Assembly: GCA_016715885.1 (NCBI GenBank)
Contig: JADJXL010000017.1
Coordinates: 248,001-312,000, forward strand
Reading direction: 5' to 3'
Source of the DNA: Polyangiaceae bacterium
GTDB taxonomy: Bacteria > Myxococcota_A > Polyangia > Polyangiales > Polyangiaceae
Length of the DNA: 64,000 nucleotides
Shown here piece by piece: positions 8,607-17,539 of the stretch (its first letter is position 1; every line of letters begins with the position of its first letter). Position numbers and translations under genes: made by a program. A model generated the notes under the pieces. That model was not told the origin of the DNA and ran no database searches. It was given only the letters and a program-made list of their open reading frames with translations.

Positions 8607-9740
8607 CTAACGCGAACCGAAGGCGACACCAAGAGCGACCGCCGCGATCGCCAAGACCGCCGCCACCGCAATCCAGACCCAAAGCTTCACCGACCCAGCG
8701 CCACTCGCGCTCGTCGCAGGCACGTCGCGCGGTTTGTCTTGGACGATGGCCGCAAGCTGCCGCGCTTCTTCTGCTGCATCCCGCAGCTCGAGCTCGGTGT
8801 CCTTTTCCGCAAGCGCGCGCGCATCTTCCGCCGTGACCGGTCGCGGCGCCACGACGTGCGACTCGCGACGAGCCGCCGCAAGCGCCTCGGCAAACGCTCG
8901 CGCCGTTGGATACCTGTCCGCAGGATCCTTCGCGAGCGCACGAAACAAGACGGCATCGAGCGCCGACGAAATACCTCGATCCGGACGCAAGCTGCGCGCA
9001 GACGGAATGCTTTCACTGAGATGCGCCGTCATGGTCGCCATCGGCGTACGCGCCGTGAACGGCACGCGCCCCGTGAGCATTTCGAATAAGATCACGCCTG
9101 CCGCGTAGATGTCCCCGCGATGATCGACATCGTCACCTCGAACTTGCTCGGGCGACATGTATTCGGGTGTTCCAAGAATGAGATCTCGTTCGGTGAGCGA
9201 AACGCCGGACGGATCGCGATGCAGCGCTTTGCCCAAACCGAAGTCGACGACCCACACCACGGGAACTCGACTTCCGCCGAGTGGACCTTGCACGATGACG
9301 TTGCCCGGCTTGAGATCTCGATGCACGAAACCGCCTGCATGCGCCGCTCCGAGCGCCGCGCATATCTGCAGCGTGATCTCCACGGCTTGGTCGATCGTCG
9401 GCGTGTTTTCACGCAGCGCCGCCTCGAGCGATCGACCTTCGACGTATTCGAGCACGAGCACGGGAAGCTCGTCGTAGAGCGTGATGTCGAGCAACCGGAC
9501 GATGTGGTTGCCTTCGAGCTGCTTCAGGATCGCCGCTTCGCGCTCGAATCTGCGTGTGAACTGTTCGTCGTAACAAACGCTGCGGTGGATGACTTTGAGC
9601 GCCACGCGCACGCCGTCTTGCGACCTTCGAGCTGCATACACGACGCCGCTCGTGCCTTCACCAATGGCCGAATCGATCACGAAGCGTTCGGCGACGACGG
9701 TTCCTGGCGCGAGCCGTTCGGCGGGCGAGTCGGACTCCAC
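8607..9740 (-). CDS. membrane-anchored Ser/Thr protein kinase
   Basis: 377 aa. All Hanks motifs are present: glycine loop GEGTSG (27-32), VALK with Lys49, HRDLKPGN (140-147), DFG (166-168), and PEYMSPE (192-198). It should therefore be an active cytoplasmic kinase. After the kinase domain a charged stretch leads to one transmembrane helix at about 352-374, leaving only a few residues outside, so sensing would need a partner. The start is GTG, three bases after the stop of the LysM gene (TGA-AAC-GTG), with GGAGG a little upstream. The two are almost surely one operon, and the LysM protein is a plausible envelope-side partner. Confidence 0.9.
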   Translation of the reverse strand: MESDSPAERLAPGTVVAERFVIDSAIGEGTSGVVYAARRSQDGVRVALKVIHRSVCYDEQFTRRFEREAAILKQLEGNHIVRLLDITLYDELPVLVLEYVEGRSLEAALRENTPTIDQAVEITLQICAALGAAHAGGFVHRDLKPGNVIVQGPLGGSRVPVVWVVDFGLGKALHRDPSGVSLTERDLILGTPEYMSPEQVRGDDVDHRGDIYAAGVILFEMLTGRVPFTARTPMATMTAHLSESIPSARSLRPDRGISSALDAVLFRALAKDPADRYPTARAFAEALAAARRESHVVAPRPVTAEDARALAEKDTELELRDAAEEARQLAAIVQDKPRDVPATSASGAGSVKLWVWIAVAAVLAIAAVALGVAFGSR

Positions 9741-9743
9741 GTT

Positions 9744-10778
9744 TCAGCGGCCTCCGTCGGGAGAAAGGCGTGCGGGTATGGACGGGCCCGCGGGGACCGG
9801 CGATCGCGCGGGTTTGTCCGGAGAAACGCTCGACGCCGGCGCGCTCAGGCATGCGCGTACGATCTTCGGGGACAATTCGACCGGATCGAGCACGGCAGAA
9901 CGATCGGCCTCGCGCCACTGAAGACACGACGTCTCCGCCAAACCTTGCGCATCGAGCGCGACGTAGGCTTCGACGAGTTTTTGGTGAATGAGCGCAAGTT
10001 GCGGACGGCTCAAGGCTCCGCTGCCGAGCAGCCGATTGCCGCGCGCGACGGCATCGACGTAGCGACCGTTGTACACGTCCGCCGCAAGCTGGGGGAGCTC
10101 GGCGTCGGCGCGTTTTTGGGCATCACGCGCGTAACCTGCGCCTTCGGATCGCACGAGCGCACCGGCCGCAGCCGCTTCTTGTTTGCCTTCGGCCGTGAGA
10201 TCCAGATCGACGAGCGGCACGAGCACGAGCTCACCGCGGCGAAGCGAATGGTTGCCGAGTTGGTTGTAGCGATGGAGCATCCACGCTTTGTCTCGATCGC
10301 CCAGAAATCGGTACGCAATCGTAAGAATCGAATCACCCCCGCTGGCAACGTAGCGAAGATTGTACGGCACGACGATCTCCTGACCTTCGGTCGGCGCGAT
10401 CCACGGCTTGGCCTTGTTGGCGAAAGCGAGCACATCGCCGCGTTCTGGAGACCCGAGGAGCAAGTCGGCGATGGACGGCCAGGTTTCTCCCGCTGCAACG
10501 CGATGATGCCCAACGGCGGGGATCTCGAGACGCATGCCAGGCGTAATGGCAATGCCTCGGCCGTTATCGAGGCCGTTGGCGGCGACGAGGATCTGTTCTG
10601 CTTCCACGCGGCCATAGACGCGCTCGGCAATCCGCGCGAGGGTTTCACCGGAACGAACGATGTGCGGAAACGCATCGGCGTGACGCGGCACGAGCGCCGT
10701 GGCGATCGCGAGCACGACGACGCACAGCGCGACGCTCGGCTTGGCTCGCAGGGTTCGTCTGGAGAAACGATCCGACAT
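9744..10778 (-). CDS. secreted LysM-repeat protein
   Basis: 344 aa from ATG 10778; a 24-codon upstream extension would place residues before the signal peptide. The signal peptide runs to about PRHADA. Three LysM-type segments follow: one beginning HIVRSGETLARIAERVYG, one beginning HRVAAGETWPSIADLLLG, and a third beginning YVASGGDSILTIAYRFLG. LysM modules bind the glycan part of peptidoglycan. The C-terminal 120 residues are helical and end in a Pro/Ser-rich tail, with no hydrolase motif. It is transcribed just ahead of the kinase gene, with a three-base gap, which suggests a wall-binding partner for a wall-sensing kinase. The partnership is inference. Confidence 0.8.
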   Translation of the reverse strand: MSDRFSRRTLRAKPSVALCVVVLAIATALVPRHADAFPHIVRSGETLARIAERVYGRVEAEQILVAANGLDNGRGIAITPGMRLEIPAVGHHRVAAGETWPSIADLLLGSPERGDVLAFANKAKPWIAPTEGQEIVVPYNLRYVASGGDSILTIAYRFLGDRDKAWMLHRYNQLGNHSLRRGELVLVPLVDLDLTAEGKQEAAAAGALVRSEGAGYARDAQKRADAELPQLAADVYNGRYVDAVARGNRLLGSGALSRPQLALIHQKLVEAYVALDAQGLAETSCLQWREADRSAVLDPVELSPKIVRACLSAPASSVSPDKPARSPVPAGPSIPARLSPDGGR

Positions 10779-10921
10779 GTGAAACCGAGCGTACCAGAGA
10801 GAGGCTTTCGTTGCATCACAGGATGCGCAGATTCGCGGCTCGTCGACCATCTTGCCTCGGCTCGCGCAGTCCGATACCGTTTCTTGTCATACGGTGGGGG
10901 CACTTGCGCCAGGGTTACATC

Positions 10922-12001
10922 ATGACGAACCCGAATCGTGACGGAGTTTCGATTGACGAGCGTGTGCCGGCGGAAGTGGAGCTCTGCGGCATTGGTTTGT
11001 CTTTCTCGCTGGCGGCGGGCAAAAACTTGTCCCGCACGTGGCAACGCGAGCTTCGTACGGAATCGGAGAGTCGCATTCGCATGGGCGTGACGCGCGAGAG
11101 GCTCGAGGTCTGTTTCAGTCCGCCTCTTTTGATCGACGCTCAATGGCCGGCCATGAACATGCAGCTCGGCGGCGTGATTTTCGATTTTTCCACGTCGTGC
11201 GCGACGGCCACGGTCGGCGCCATTCATGGAGCGACGGAAGGATTGGTGGATTTTACGGAGGATGCGAAAAAGGAAGTTTGCGCTCTGATTACATCGGCAA
11301 TTGCTGGAACGGCGATGGCGACGGCGGGTTACAATCCCATGACGGATCCCCATATCGTGTCGACATTGGAAGCCATTGCGGCGAATTTTCGGAGGCAACC
11401 TTCGAGCGGTCCGCCTGGGGTGGAGTACGACGATTTTGGTGATCCGCGCATCGACATGAAAATGTTCACGACCACGCATTTCCGGCACGTCGAAGAAAAC
11501 GCTGGATTGTCGGTGCCCAAAGGGACGATCATCGACGTATCCATTGCGGGTCGCGGCAACCTGGCGAAGATTTTGGCGTCACGAAGCACGGCGGAGCAAG
11601 TGACCGCGGCAAAAATTGAATCGGTGACGATATCGAGCGCTGGGATCCTGGTCATCGTGAACGAAAAGCCCTGCGCATTTCTCGATAAAATTCGCATCGA
11701 TCGTGGAGCTGCGGTGACGCTCGAACGGATGCGTCTCGAAGGGACAGCGGGTGAAGCCGCTGGAATCGAATCGCTATTTCGAGCGGTTGCGTCGGCAATG
11801 AATTGGTCTGCGCGCGGCGTTCCTCTGGATGCGGGAATGGCGCTGGCCGTGAATTCGCGTGACGCATTGGCGACGTTCGTGCCGGACATGGCGCGCAGCA
11901 AAATCGAAGCGACCTTGACGGAGGGCGTGAAGCAGATCGTACGAGCAAGTCGATTTGCAATTCCGGAAATCGACTTGCAAGAAATTTTTCTAAGCCATTG
12001 A
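10922..12001 (+). CDS. hypothetical protein
   Basis: 359 aa from ATG 10922. The frame is open from 10811, but the upstream part is Arg-rich and unlike the rest. No signal peptide and no sustained hydrophobic helix are visible. A patch near residues 95-120 rich in Ala, Thr and Gly is the only mildly hydrophobic segment. I recognise no domain. The protein is balanced in charge and looks cytoplasmic. It is divergent from the LysM-kinase operon (144 bases between starts) and precedes the kinase-nSTAND gene by 211 bases on the same strand, so a link with either kinase is possible but unproven. Confidence 0.6.
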   Translation: MTNPNRDGVSIDERVPAEVELCGIGLSFSLAAGKNLSRTWQRELRTESESRIRMGVTRERLEVCFSPPLLIDAQWPAMNMQLGGVIFDFSTSCATATVGAIHGATEGLVDFTEDAKKEVCALITSAIAGTAMATAGYNPMTDPHIVSTLEAIAANFRRQPSSGPPGVEYDDFGDPRIDMKMFTTTHFRHVEENAGLSVPKGTIIDVSIAGRGNLAKILASRSTAEQVTAAKIESVTISSAGILVIVNEKPCAFLDKIRIDRGAAVTLERMRLEGTAGEAAGIESLFRAVASAMNWSARGVPLDAGMALAVNSRDALATFVPDMARSKIEATLTEGVKQIVRASRFAIPEIDLQEIFLSH

Positions 12002-12173
12002 GCGTATTTTATGTCACGTGCGGGTCGGGCTCTTCCCGTCGCGCGCGTAGCGTCCTGCACGTGCTGCGTCTTGCATTGACGTCATCTTATCGGTCACGAG
12101 GCGGGAACAAAACCGATTCAATGGGTGTCGCGTCATCTTTCGGCAACGTGTGAATTGGGCCCGTGCCATTTAT

Positions 12174-12202
12174 TTGACACCGACCCGCCAAACCAGCAAG
12201 AT
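12174..12202 (+). promoter_or_regulatory. candidate sigma-70-type promoter, possibly giving a leaderless mRNA
   Basis: A perfect -35 box TTGACA (12174-12179) is followed after 17 bases by CAAGAT, a partial -10 match. The ATG chosen for the kinase-nSTAND gene is at 12213, eleven bases after the -10, so the transcript would have almost no leader; fittingly, no Shine-Dalgarno is present. If the gene instead starts at GTG 12150, this match is accidental. Confidence 0.3.
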
Positions 12203-12212
12203 TACAGCCGCG

Positions 12213-15200
12213 ATGTCCACGAGCGCCTTGCCCGAAGCAGTTCGAAAGCTGCTCGCACTGCCGGATGGTGAGCGTCGAATCGGTACGTTTCGCCTCGAAA
12301 GGCAGCTCGGTCGCGGAGGTTTTGCGCCGGTGTGGCTCGCGGAAGAGATGGCCGGGAGCACGAAGTTGCGGCTGTCCGCGGTCAAACTCTTTGCGCTCGA
12401 TGCCGGTGGGGATTCCGCGCGCCAGGCGATCATCGACGAAGCGGCAAGGTTATGTCGGGTCGAGCATCCAAACGTCGTAAGGTTTTACCAGCTTCCGTTC
12501 GACGAAGCGCGCGGCGTGATTGGGCTCGCGATGGAGTACGTCGCGGGAGAAACGTTGAGCGAACGGCTGCGTGACAAGGGCACATTATCCATAAAAGAAA
12601 CCCTCGACGTCGGCATCGCCGTGGCCTCGGCGCTCGTGGCGGTGCACGGCGCAGGGCTCGTGCATCGAGATTTGTCCCCGGCAAACGTGGTCGTCGATGT
12701 GGCGCAAATAGGAACGCCTGCGGCATACAAGATCATCGATTTCGGCATTTCGGCCGCAGACCCTCATCGCGATTCTCCAACGCTTGCGAACAAGAAGCGC
12801 GCAAAAGACAGCAATCCACAATTTCGCTCGCCGCTCGAAGCGATCGGCGGAAAACGAGGTTATGTGGATCCGGTATGTTGGCGAGACTTGGCGCCGGCCA
12901 CGAGCCGCAGCGATTTGTATTCGCTCGGGGCCATGCTTTACGTCTGTTTGTCCGGGCGTATTCCTGCAGCCGGCAGCGGAACGCTCGACGCAGACATTCT
13001 CCACGGGCGCAAGAAAGCCTCGCGCATTTCGACCATCGGCCCGGATGTGCCCGCCGCGCTCGTCGATTTGATTGCAGACTTGCTCGAACCGGACCCCGAG
13101 AATCGACCGCGGTCTGCGGAAGTGGTGGCGCTCGAGCTCGAACGTGCACGCAGCGCGCTCACGGGACGCGCACGGGCATTGCCGCCCGAAGACGAAGGGC
13201 CTTTCCGGGGTCTCGAACGATTCGAAATGGTGCATCGCGACGTGTTTTTCGGCCGTCGTGTGGAAGTTGCCGGCGCGCTCGAAGTGCTGCGCGTGCGGGG
13301 CCTGGTCGCATTGCTCGGTCCGAGCGGCAGCGGCAAATCGAGTTTGGCGCGGGCAGGCATTCTGCCAGCCATTGCGGACGGGGCGCTCGGTGGGCCAAAA
13401 CAATGGGACACCGTGGTGGTTTCTCCGGGGATGGACCCGCGACAAGTCTTGACGACGGCGCTCTTTCACGTGGGTGTGGCACCGGATTGGACGCCGGCTC
13501 GAGCGGCGACGCGGGTCGAAGCGTGGTTATCGGACAATCGCCGCGGACTGGTGTTGCTCGTCGATCAGCTCGAGGAAATCGCGACACTGGCGCAAGGGTC
13601 GAACAATACGAGCCAAACCTGGACGCTCGATTTTCTGGCGCGCCTCGGAGAACGCCCGTTTCCAGGTTTGCGCGTCGTCGTGACCGCGCGGCGCGACTTG
13701 CTCGATCCCATTTTGGCGCACGAGGCGCTGGGTCGAGTGCTCACGCGCGGGGCCGTTTTGGTATCGCCGTTGGGGCCGGCCGCGTGGGGCGAGGTCATCG
13801 ATGCGGCGATCGAAAGTTATGGCTATTCGTTCGAGTCGAAGAACTTGCGCATCGAACTGCTCGAAGCGCTGGAGACGACGGCCGGATCGATGCCGCTCGT
13901 CGAGTTTGCATTGCGTGAATTGTGGCAAGCTCGAGATCGGGACCAGAAACGAATCACCGCGGCGGGACTGCGCACGCTCGAGGGTTTTTCTGGGGCGCTG
14001 TCGAAACACGCCAACGATACGTTCGATCGCGCGGTGAAAGCAGCGGGCACCGAGCGCGTGGTCGAACGGGTTCTCTTGGCGCTGACGACCCCGGCCGGAG
14101 CGCGCATGACGCGACCTGCCCGAGAATTGGTGCAGGAAGTGGGTGCCGCGGCCCATGTCGTCATTCGTGTATTCGCCGAAGCTCGGCTCATTTTGCGCGA
14201 AATTGAACGCCGAAAAGATGGCGAAGTGGAGCTCGTGACGCTGGCGCACGAAGCGCTCTTGGTGCATTGGGGAAGGCTACGCAATTGGGTCGCAGCCGAA
14301 CGCGAAGCACGGCTCATTCTTGCAGACTTCGAGGACGCCGCGAGACGGTGGAGCGAACATCCGGATCCCGAAATGCTTTGGCGCCGGAGACGCCTGCTCC
14401 TGCTCGAAGATATTCTGAAGCAGCGCGGCATGCGTCTCGATGGTATTGCAAAGAAGTTTTATCACACGAGCCTTTCGGCGGCGCGAAGAAACACGCTCAT
14501 TCGTACCGCAGCGCTCGCGCTCGTGGTGGCTTCCGGCGTCGTTGCATGGACGATTTACGTCGATTTGGAAGCAAAACGAATCATGGCGGAAGCGGAACGA
14601 GCCGATGCCGACGCCAACCTGGCGCTCGTGCACGCACGTGAATTGAAGGCTCAGGCAGACGCGGAACGGGCCAAAGCATTGCAACGCGCTGCGGAAGCGC
14701 GCGAAGCCGAAACGAAAGCTGCTCTGACGGCGTTGAAGTTCGTCAAACGAGCGCTCGAATCGCACGGCCCCGTCGCAGAAGGACCGAAGCAGCCGAATTC
14801 GCTCGATCCGTCGGTCGTGCACGAAATCGACGAATACCTCTTGCAACGCGAACGAGAAAGCGCCCCCGTACCTCCGCAGCTCGAAGAAATCCTTCGTGAA
14901 GCGGACAAACCGGATTCGGGCGCGGTCGCTGCGCTTGCGCCGCCCGAAACGACGGGCCCGATAAACGTCCCGCCGACGCCCATCAATGGACCTACGGCGA
15001 CGGCCATGGTTCGCGGCCAAGCGTATGCAAAATTGAACGATGCGAAAGCATCGGCCGCCGCGTGTGCTCGCAATGAAGGCCCCAATGTACCCAAAGGTTC
15101 GGGAAAAGTTGCCTTGGTGCTGGAACCATCGGGCCTTGTTTCATCGGTGGCCCTCGATGCGCGATTCGTCGGAACGACCGTCGGTGCATGCGTCGATCGA

Positions 15201-15275
15201 GCTTTCCGCAGAGTCGTGGTGCAACCATTCGAGGGAAAACCCGTCACGGTATTGTGGTCGTTTACGGTGCAGTGA
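12213..15275 (+). CDS. Ser/Thr kinase fused to nSTAND ATPase, TM helix and TonB-like C-terminus
   Basis: 1020 aa. An N-terminal kinase domain has the glycine loop GRGGFAPV, AVKL, the catalytic loop HRDLSPAN near 150 (the usual lysine is serine) and DFG near 175. Around 340 begins an nSTAND-type NTPase with FFGRRVEV, then a P-loop GPSGSGKS near 369 and LLVDQLEE as Walker B. A transmembrane helix lies near 762-785, followed by an Ala/Glu/Lys coiled coil to about 842, a Pro-rich linker, and a final 90 residues (GKVALVLEPSG through VTVLWSFTV) resembling the TonB/AgmX C-terminal fold. Usually WD40 repeats follow kinase-nSTAND cores; here they are replaced by an envelope-facing module. The GTG at 12150 is an alternative start. 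The 3' end overlaps the convergent hydrolase gene by 14 bases. Confidence 0.85.
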   Translation: MSTSALPEAVRKLLALPDGERRIGTFRLERQLGRGGFAPVWLAEEMAGSTKLRLSAVKLFALDAGGDSARQAIIDEAARLCRVEHPNVVRFYQLPFDEARGVIGLAMEYVAGETLSERLRDKGTLSIKETLDVGIAVASALVAVHGAGLVHRDLSPANVVVDVAQIGTPAAYKIIDFGISAADPHRDSPTLANKKRAKDSNPQFRSPLEAIGGKRGYVDPVCWRDLAPATSRSDLYSLGAMLYVCLSGRIPAAGSGTLDADILHGRKKASRISTIGPDVPAALVDLIADLLEPDPENRPRSAEVVALELERARSALTGRARALPPEDEGPFRGLERFEMVHRDVFFGRRVEVAGALEVLRVRGLVALLGPSGSGKSSLARAGILPAIADGALGGPKQWDTVVVSPGMDPRQVLTTALFHVGVAPDWTPARAATRVEAWLSDNRRGLVLLVDQLEEIATLAQGSNNTSQTWTLDFLARLGERPFPGLRVVVTARRDLLDPILAHEALGRVLTRGAVLVSPLGPAAWGEVIDAAIESYGYSFESKNLRIELLEALETTAGSMPLVEFALRELWQARDRDQKRITAAGLRTLEGFSGALSKHANDTFDRAVKAAGTERVVERVLLALTTPAGARMTRPARELVQEVGAAAHVVIRVFAEARLILREIERRKDGEVELVTLAHEALLVHWGRLRNWVAAEREARLILADFEDAARRWSEHPDPEMLWRRRRLLLLEDILKQRGMRLDGIAKKFYHTSLSAARRNTLIRTAALALVVASGVVAWTIYVDLEAKRIMAEAERADADANLALVHARELKAQADAERAKALQRAAEAREAETKAALTALKFVKRALESHGPVAEGPKQPNSLDPSVVHEIDEYLLQRERESAPVPPQLEEILREADKPDSGAVAALAPPETTGPINVPPTPINGPTATAMVRGQAYAKLNDAKASAAACARNEGPNVPKGSGKVALVLEPSGLVSSVALDARFVGTTVGACVDRAFRRVVVQPFEGKPVTVLWSFTVQ

Positions 15276-16257
15276 CGGATCGTTTGTCTTGGCTCAGCAA
15301 CCAAGACACGACTTGCGGTTCGAATTGCCCCGGCGCGGCGTCTCCAATATCGATATTCGAAGGAAAACCCACGTGCCCACCTCGATCCATCCAGCGAACG
15401 TGGAGGTTGGGCACGTCCGCTTCGAGCACCGGCGCGAGCGTGTGCGCAGGGACCATCGGATCGTGGCGAGCGGCGATCAAGAGCGACGGCACGGAGAGCA
15501 GCCGCAGGCGTGTCGATACGCGCATTTCCGTATAATAATGGTCGGCCCCGCGAAATCCGAAACGCGGCGCGACGACGCGCTCGTCCCATTCTCGAAGCGT
15601 TCCAATCCGACGTACCTCCGAAACGGGCAAATGCATGCCGCGACGACGCGCGACCGCCGCGTACACTTCCTTGATCGATTCGAGCACATGACGCCGGTAC
15701 ACGTACCGCGCGGGCTCGTCGATCGCTTCGGCGCCCCGCACGAGATCGAGCGGCGGACAAATGGCCGCGACCGCTGCCACGCGTGGATCGAGGTCACGTT
15801 CGGTTGCCGCGCGCAAAACGATATGGCCACCGAGCGAATACCCCATGAGCACGATGCGCGAATATCGCTGCAAATGCGGACTCGCCAGCATGAAGTGCAC
15901 ATCGTGGCTCACGCCCGCATGATAAATGTCTTCGCCCGTGCGATCGGCTCCGCGCAAATGCACGCGCAACACCGCAACACCCGCAGCATCGCCCGCGGCC
16001 GCAGCATCGAGCACGTAATGGCTACCGACGTCGCCTCCAAGTCCATGCACGACGACGAGCAGCGTATCGGACGGCGCATGATGCAATCGCCCCGAAAGCC
16101 GAACTCGACCGACATCCGGATCATGCACGACGACCCGAAATGCCGACGACGGCGATACCGGACGCGGTCGCACGATGTGCCGAGCCACCGGGGCAATCGT
16201 GTAAAAATGACCAAGGAACGAGGAAACTCGATCGACGGGCGAGCTCGATGCAGTCAC
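15262..16257 (-). CDS. alpha/beta hydrolase (YheT-like)
   Basis: 331 aa, GTG start at 16257. The alpha/beta hydrolase fold is shown by the oxyanion-side strand VVVHGLGG, the nucleophile elbow GYSLGG (Ser), AARHDPMVP (acid) and RGGHVGF (His). This arrangement, and the DxxAAD-like cap segment after the elbow, fit the YheT/EMB8-like group of carboxylesterases. Substrate unknown. No signal peptide is evident, so it is likely cytoplasmic. Its 3' end overlaps the kinase-nSTAND gene by 14 bases in convergent orientation. Confidence 0.82.
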   Translation of the reverse strand: MTASSSPVDRVSSFLGHFYTIAPVARHIVRPRPVSPSSAFRVVVHDPDVGRVRLSGRLHHAPSDTLLVVVHGLGGDVGSHYVLDAAAAGDAAGVAVLRVHLRGADRTGEDIYHAGVSHDVHFMLASPHLQRYSRIVLMGYSLGGHIVLRAATERDLDPRVAAVAAICPPLDLVRGAEAIDEPARYVYRRHVLESIKEVYAAVARRRGMHLPVSEVRRIGTLREWDERVVAPRFGFRGADHYYTEMRVSTRLRLLSVPSLLIAARHDPMVPAHTLAPVLEADVPNLHVRWMDRGGHVGFPSNIDIGDAAPGQFEPQVVSWLLSQDKRSVTAP

Positions 16258-16418
16258 GTGGTAGCGTGCCTCCCGGCGGACATCTTACCCGCTCGCTACG
16301 GCTTTGCGAACTTCGAATAGTCGGAGAGCAGCGCTACACCATTGATGAGTTGTTTTGCAGTATGCCGTGCAATCGCAGCATCGGGCATTGCACCCACGAG
16401 TATGACGTGGTGCAACAA

Positions 16419-17421
16419 TCAGGGAGGCGTTGCAAATTGGCCGGGGAACGGATTGGCGTCTTGACGACGACGTGCTTCGTCTTGCGTGAACGGGAAGGGA
16501 TTCGTGCCGCGTTCGTGGAAGAAGGCGAATCCAATCACGCCGACATTTCGCGTATCACCCGTTTTTTGCCCAGCATACGATCCGCGCACCGAGCCGAATC
16601 GGAAAGCAGCAACGGCATCGACACTTTGACGGAACCCATCGATTTCGAGCTCGCCATGCGGCTGCACCAGATATCCGCGCTTGTTGAATGCACCAGCGCG
16701 ACCGTCGATGACATCCAGCCCGTCCACGGACACGACGCATTCGATTCTGTTCGGCGTTCGATTACGAATCACGATGCTGTAACGACGTCCGGCTTCGCCC
16801 ACCACGTAATTCTTTTCGCCGGCGACGAACCCATTCAGGAACGCTCCACTTTCGTCACGCAGGCCAACGAGCAATGCCCCACCGGCCACGGGATTCATAC
16901 CGCCCGTCGTGCGCCGAAATCCCGCAAGGCTCGCCATCGCGCGCGCGCCTTCTTCGTCATTGTAAAACATGCTGGCCATGCCAAACGGATTCGTCGGCTC
17001 GGCTCGTTGAAATGCGACCGTCGTAATCGACGAGCTCCGGGTCTCGCCCCATTCCGTTCCCAAACCCGGCCGATCCTGCGGCTTGGGCTGAATGACGCCC
17101 ACTTCACCTTCGGCATCTCGATGCGGACGACTCGTATCCGTGCGCGCAGCCGGCGCTTTGGGCCGCTGACCCCGTCGGCGGCTGAATCGTCGCCCCTTGC
17201 GCTGCTCCTCCAAAATCCGCCTGAGCATCACCTCCGCGGAACGCTTCTCCCGGAGGGGCCGGCGCTGCCTTGGCTTCGGCCGCTCCGTATCCATCGCCGT
17301 CCGAAAGCACGGGCGTCGTTGCCCCGCCGCCCGAGTACGATGAACCACCGCTGCAAGCGATGGCGGAAGAAAACAGTGCTACACAAGAAACTGCCAAAAA
17401 CCCGCGTCGGATGAGGTCCAT
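16419..17421 (-). pseudogene. conserved lipoprotein gene split by a +1 frameshift
   Basis: The start is secure: ATG 17421 has GGGAGG six bases upstream. The signal peptide ends in the lipobox IACSGG (Cys 23), and a Gly/Ala-rich linker follows. This frame stops at 17104. The conserved C-terminal part lies in another frame ending at 16419. It includes MASMFYNDEEGARAM, NRTPNRIECVVSVDGLDVID, GYLVQPHGELEIDGF and RNVGVIGFAFF, a proteobacterial conserved domain of unknown function. Reading across works if one base of the C4 run at 17170-17173 (G4 on the coding strand) is removed, giving QPPTG-QRPKAPAAR. The lesion is therefore a one-base expansion of a homopolymer, either real or a sequencing error. 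If real, only a truncated lipoprotein is made. Confidence 0.75.
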
Positions 17422-17539
17422 CGTCGTCCTCCCACGGCCTCTGCTGCCGTTCGCCCGAGGAAACGGAGCGTGAACCCGAACCTTACACCGCTTCTCGCTT
17501 CTTGGGATCCACCATGTTGAAAGAGTTTTGTCCTTCCCG

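Noticed and set aside
9120..10925. A 601-codon forward frame across the kinase and LysM genes
   Set aside because: It covers two motif-bearing genes in antisense and has no recognisable feature.
12015..12063. CACGTGC...GCACGTG pair after the hypothetical gene
   Set aside because: Stem of 7 bp with a 35-base loop and no T-run; likely chance.
16367..16393. GTGCAAT...ATTGCAC pair between the hydrolase and the frameshifted gene
   Set aside because: Seven-base stem, 13-base loop and no T-run. Could be a weak end signal, but not enough to annotate.
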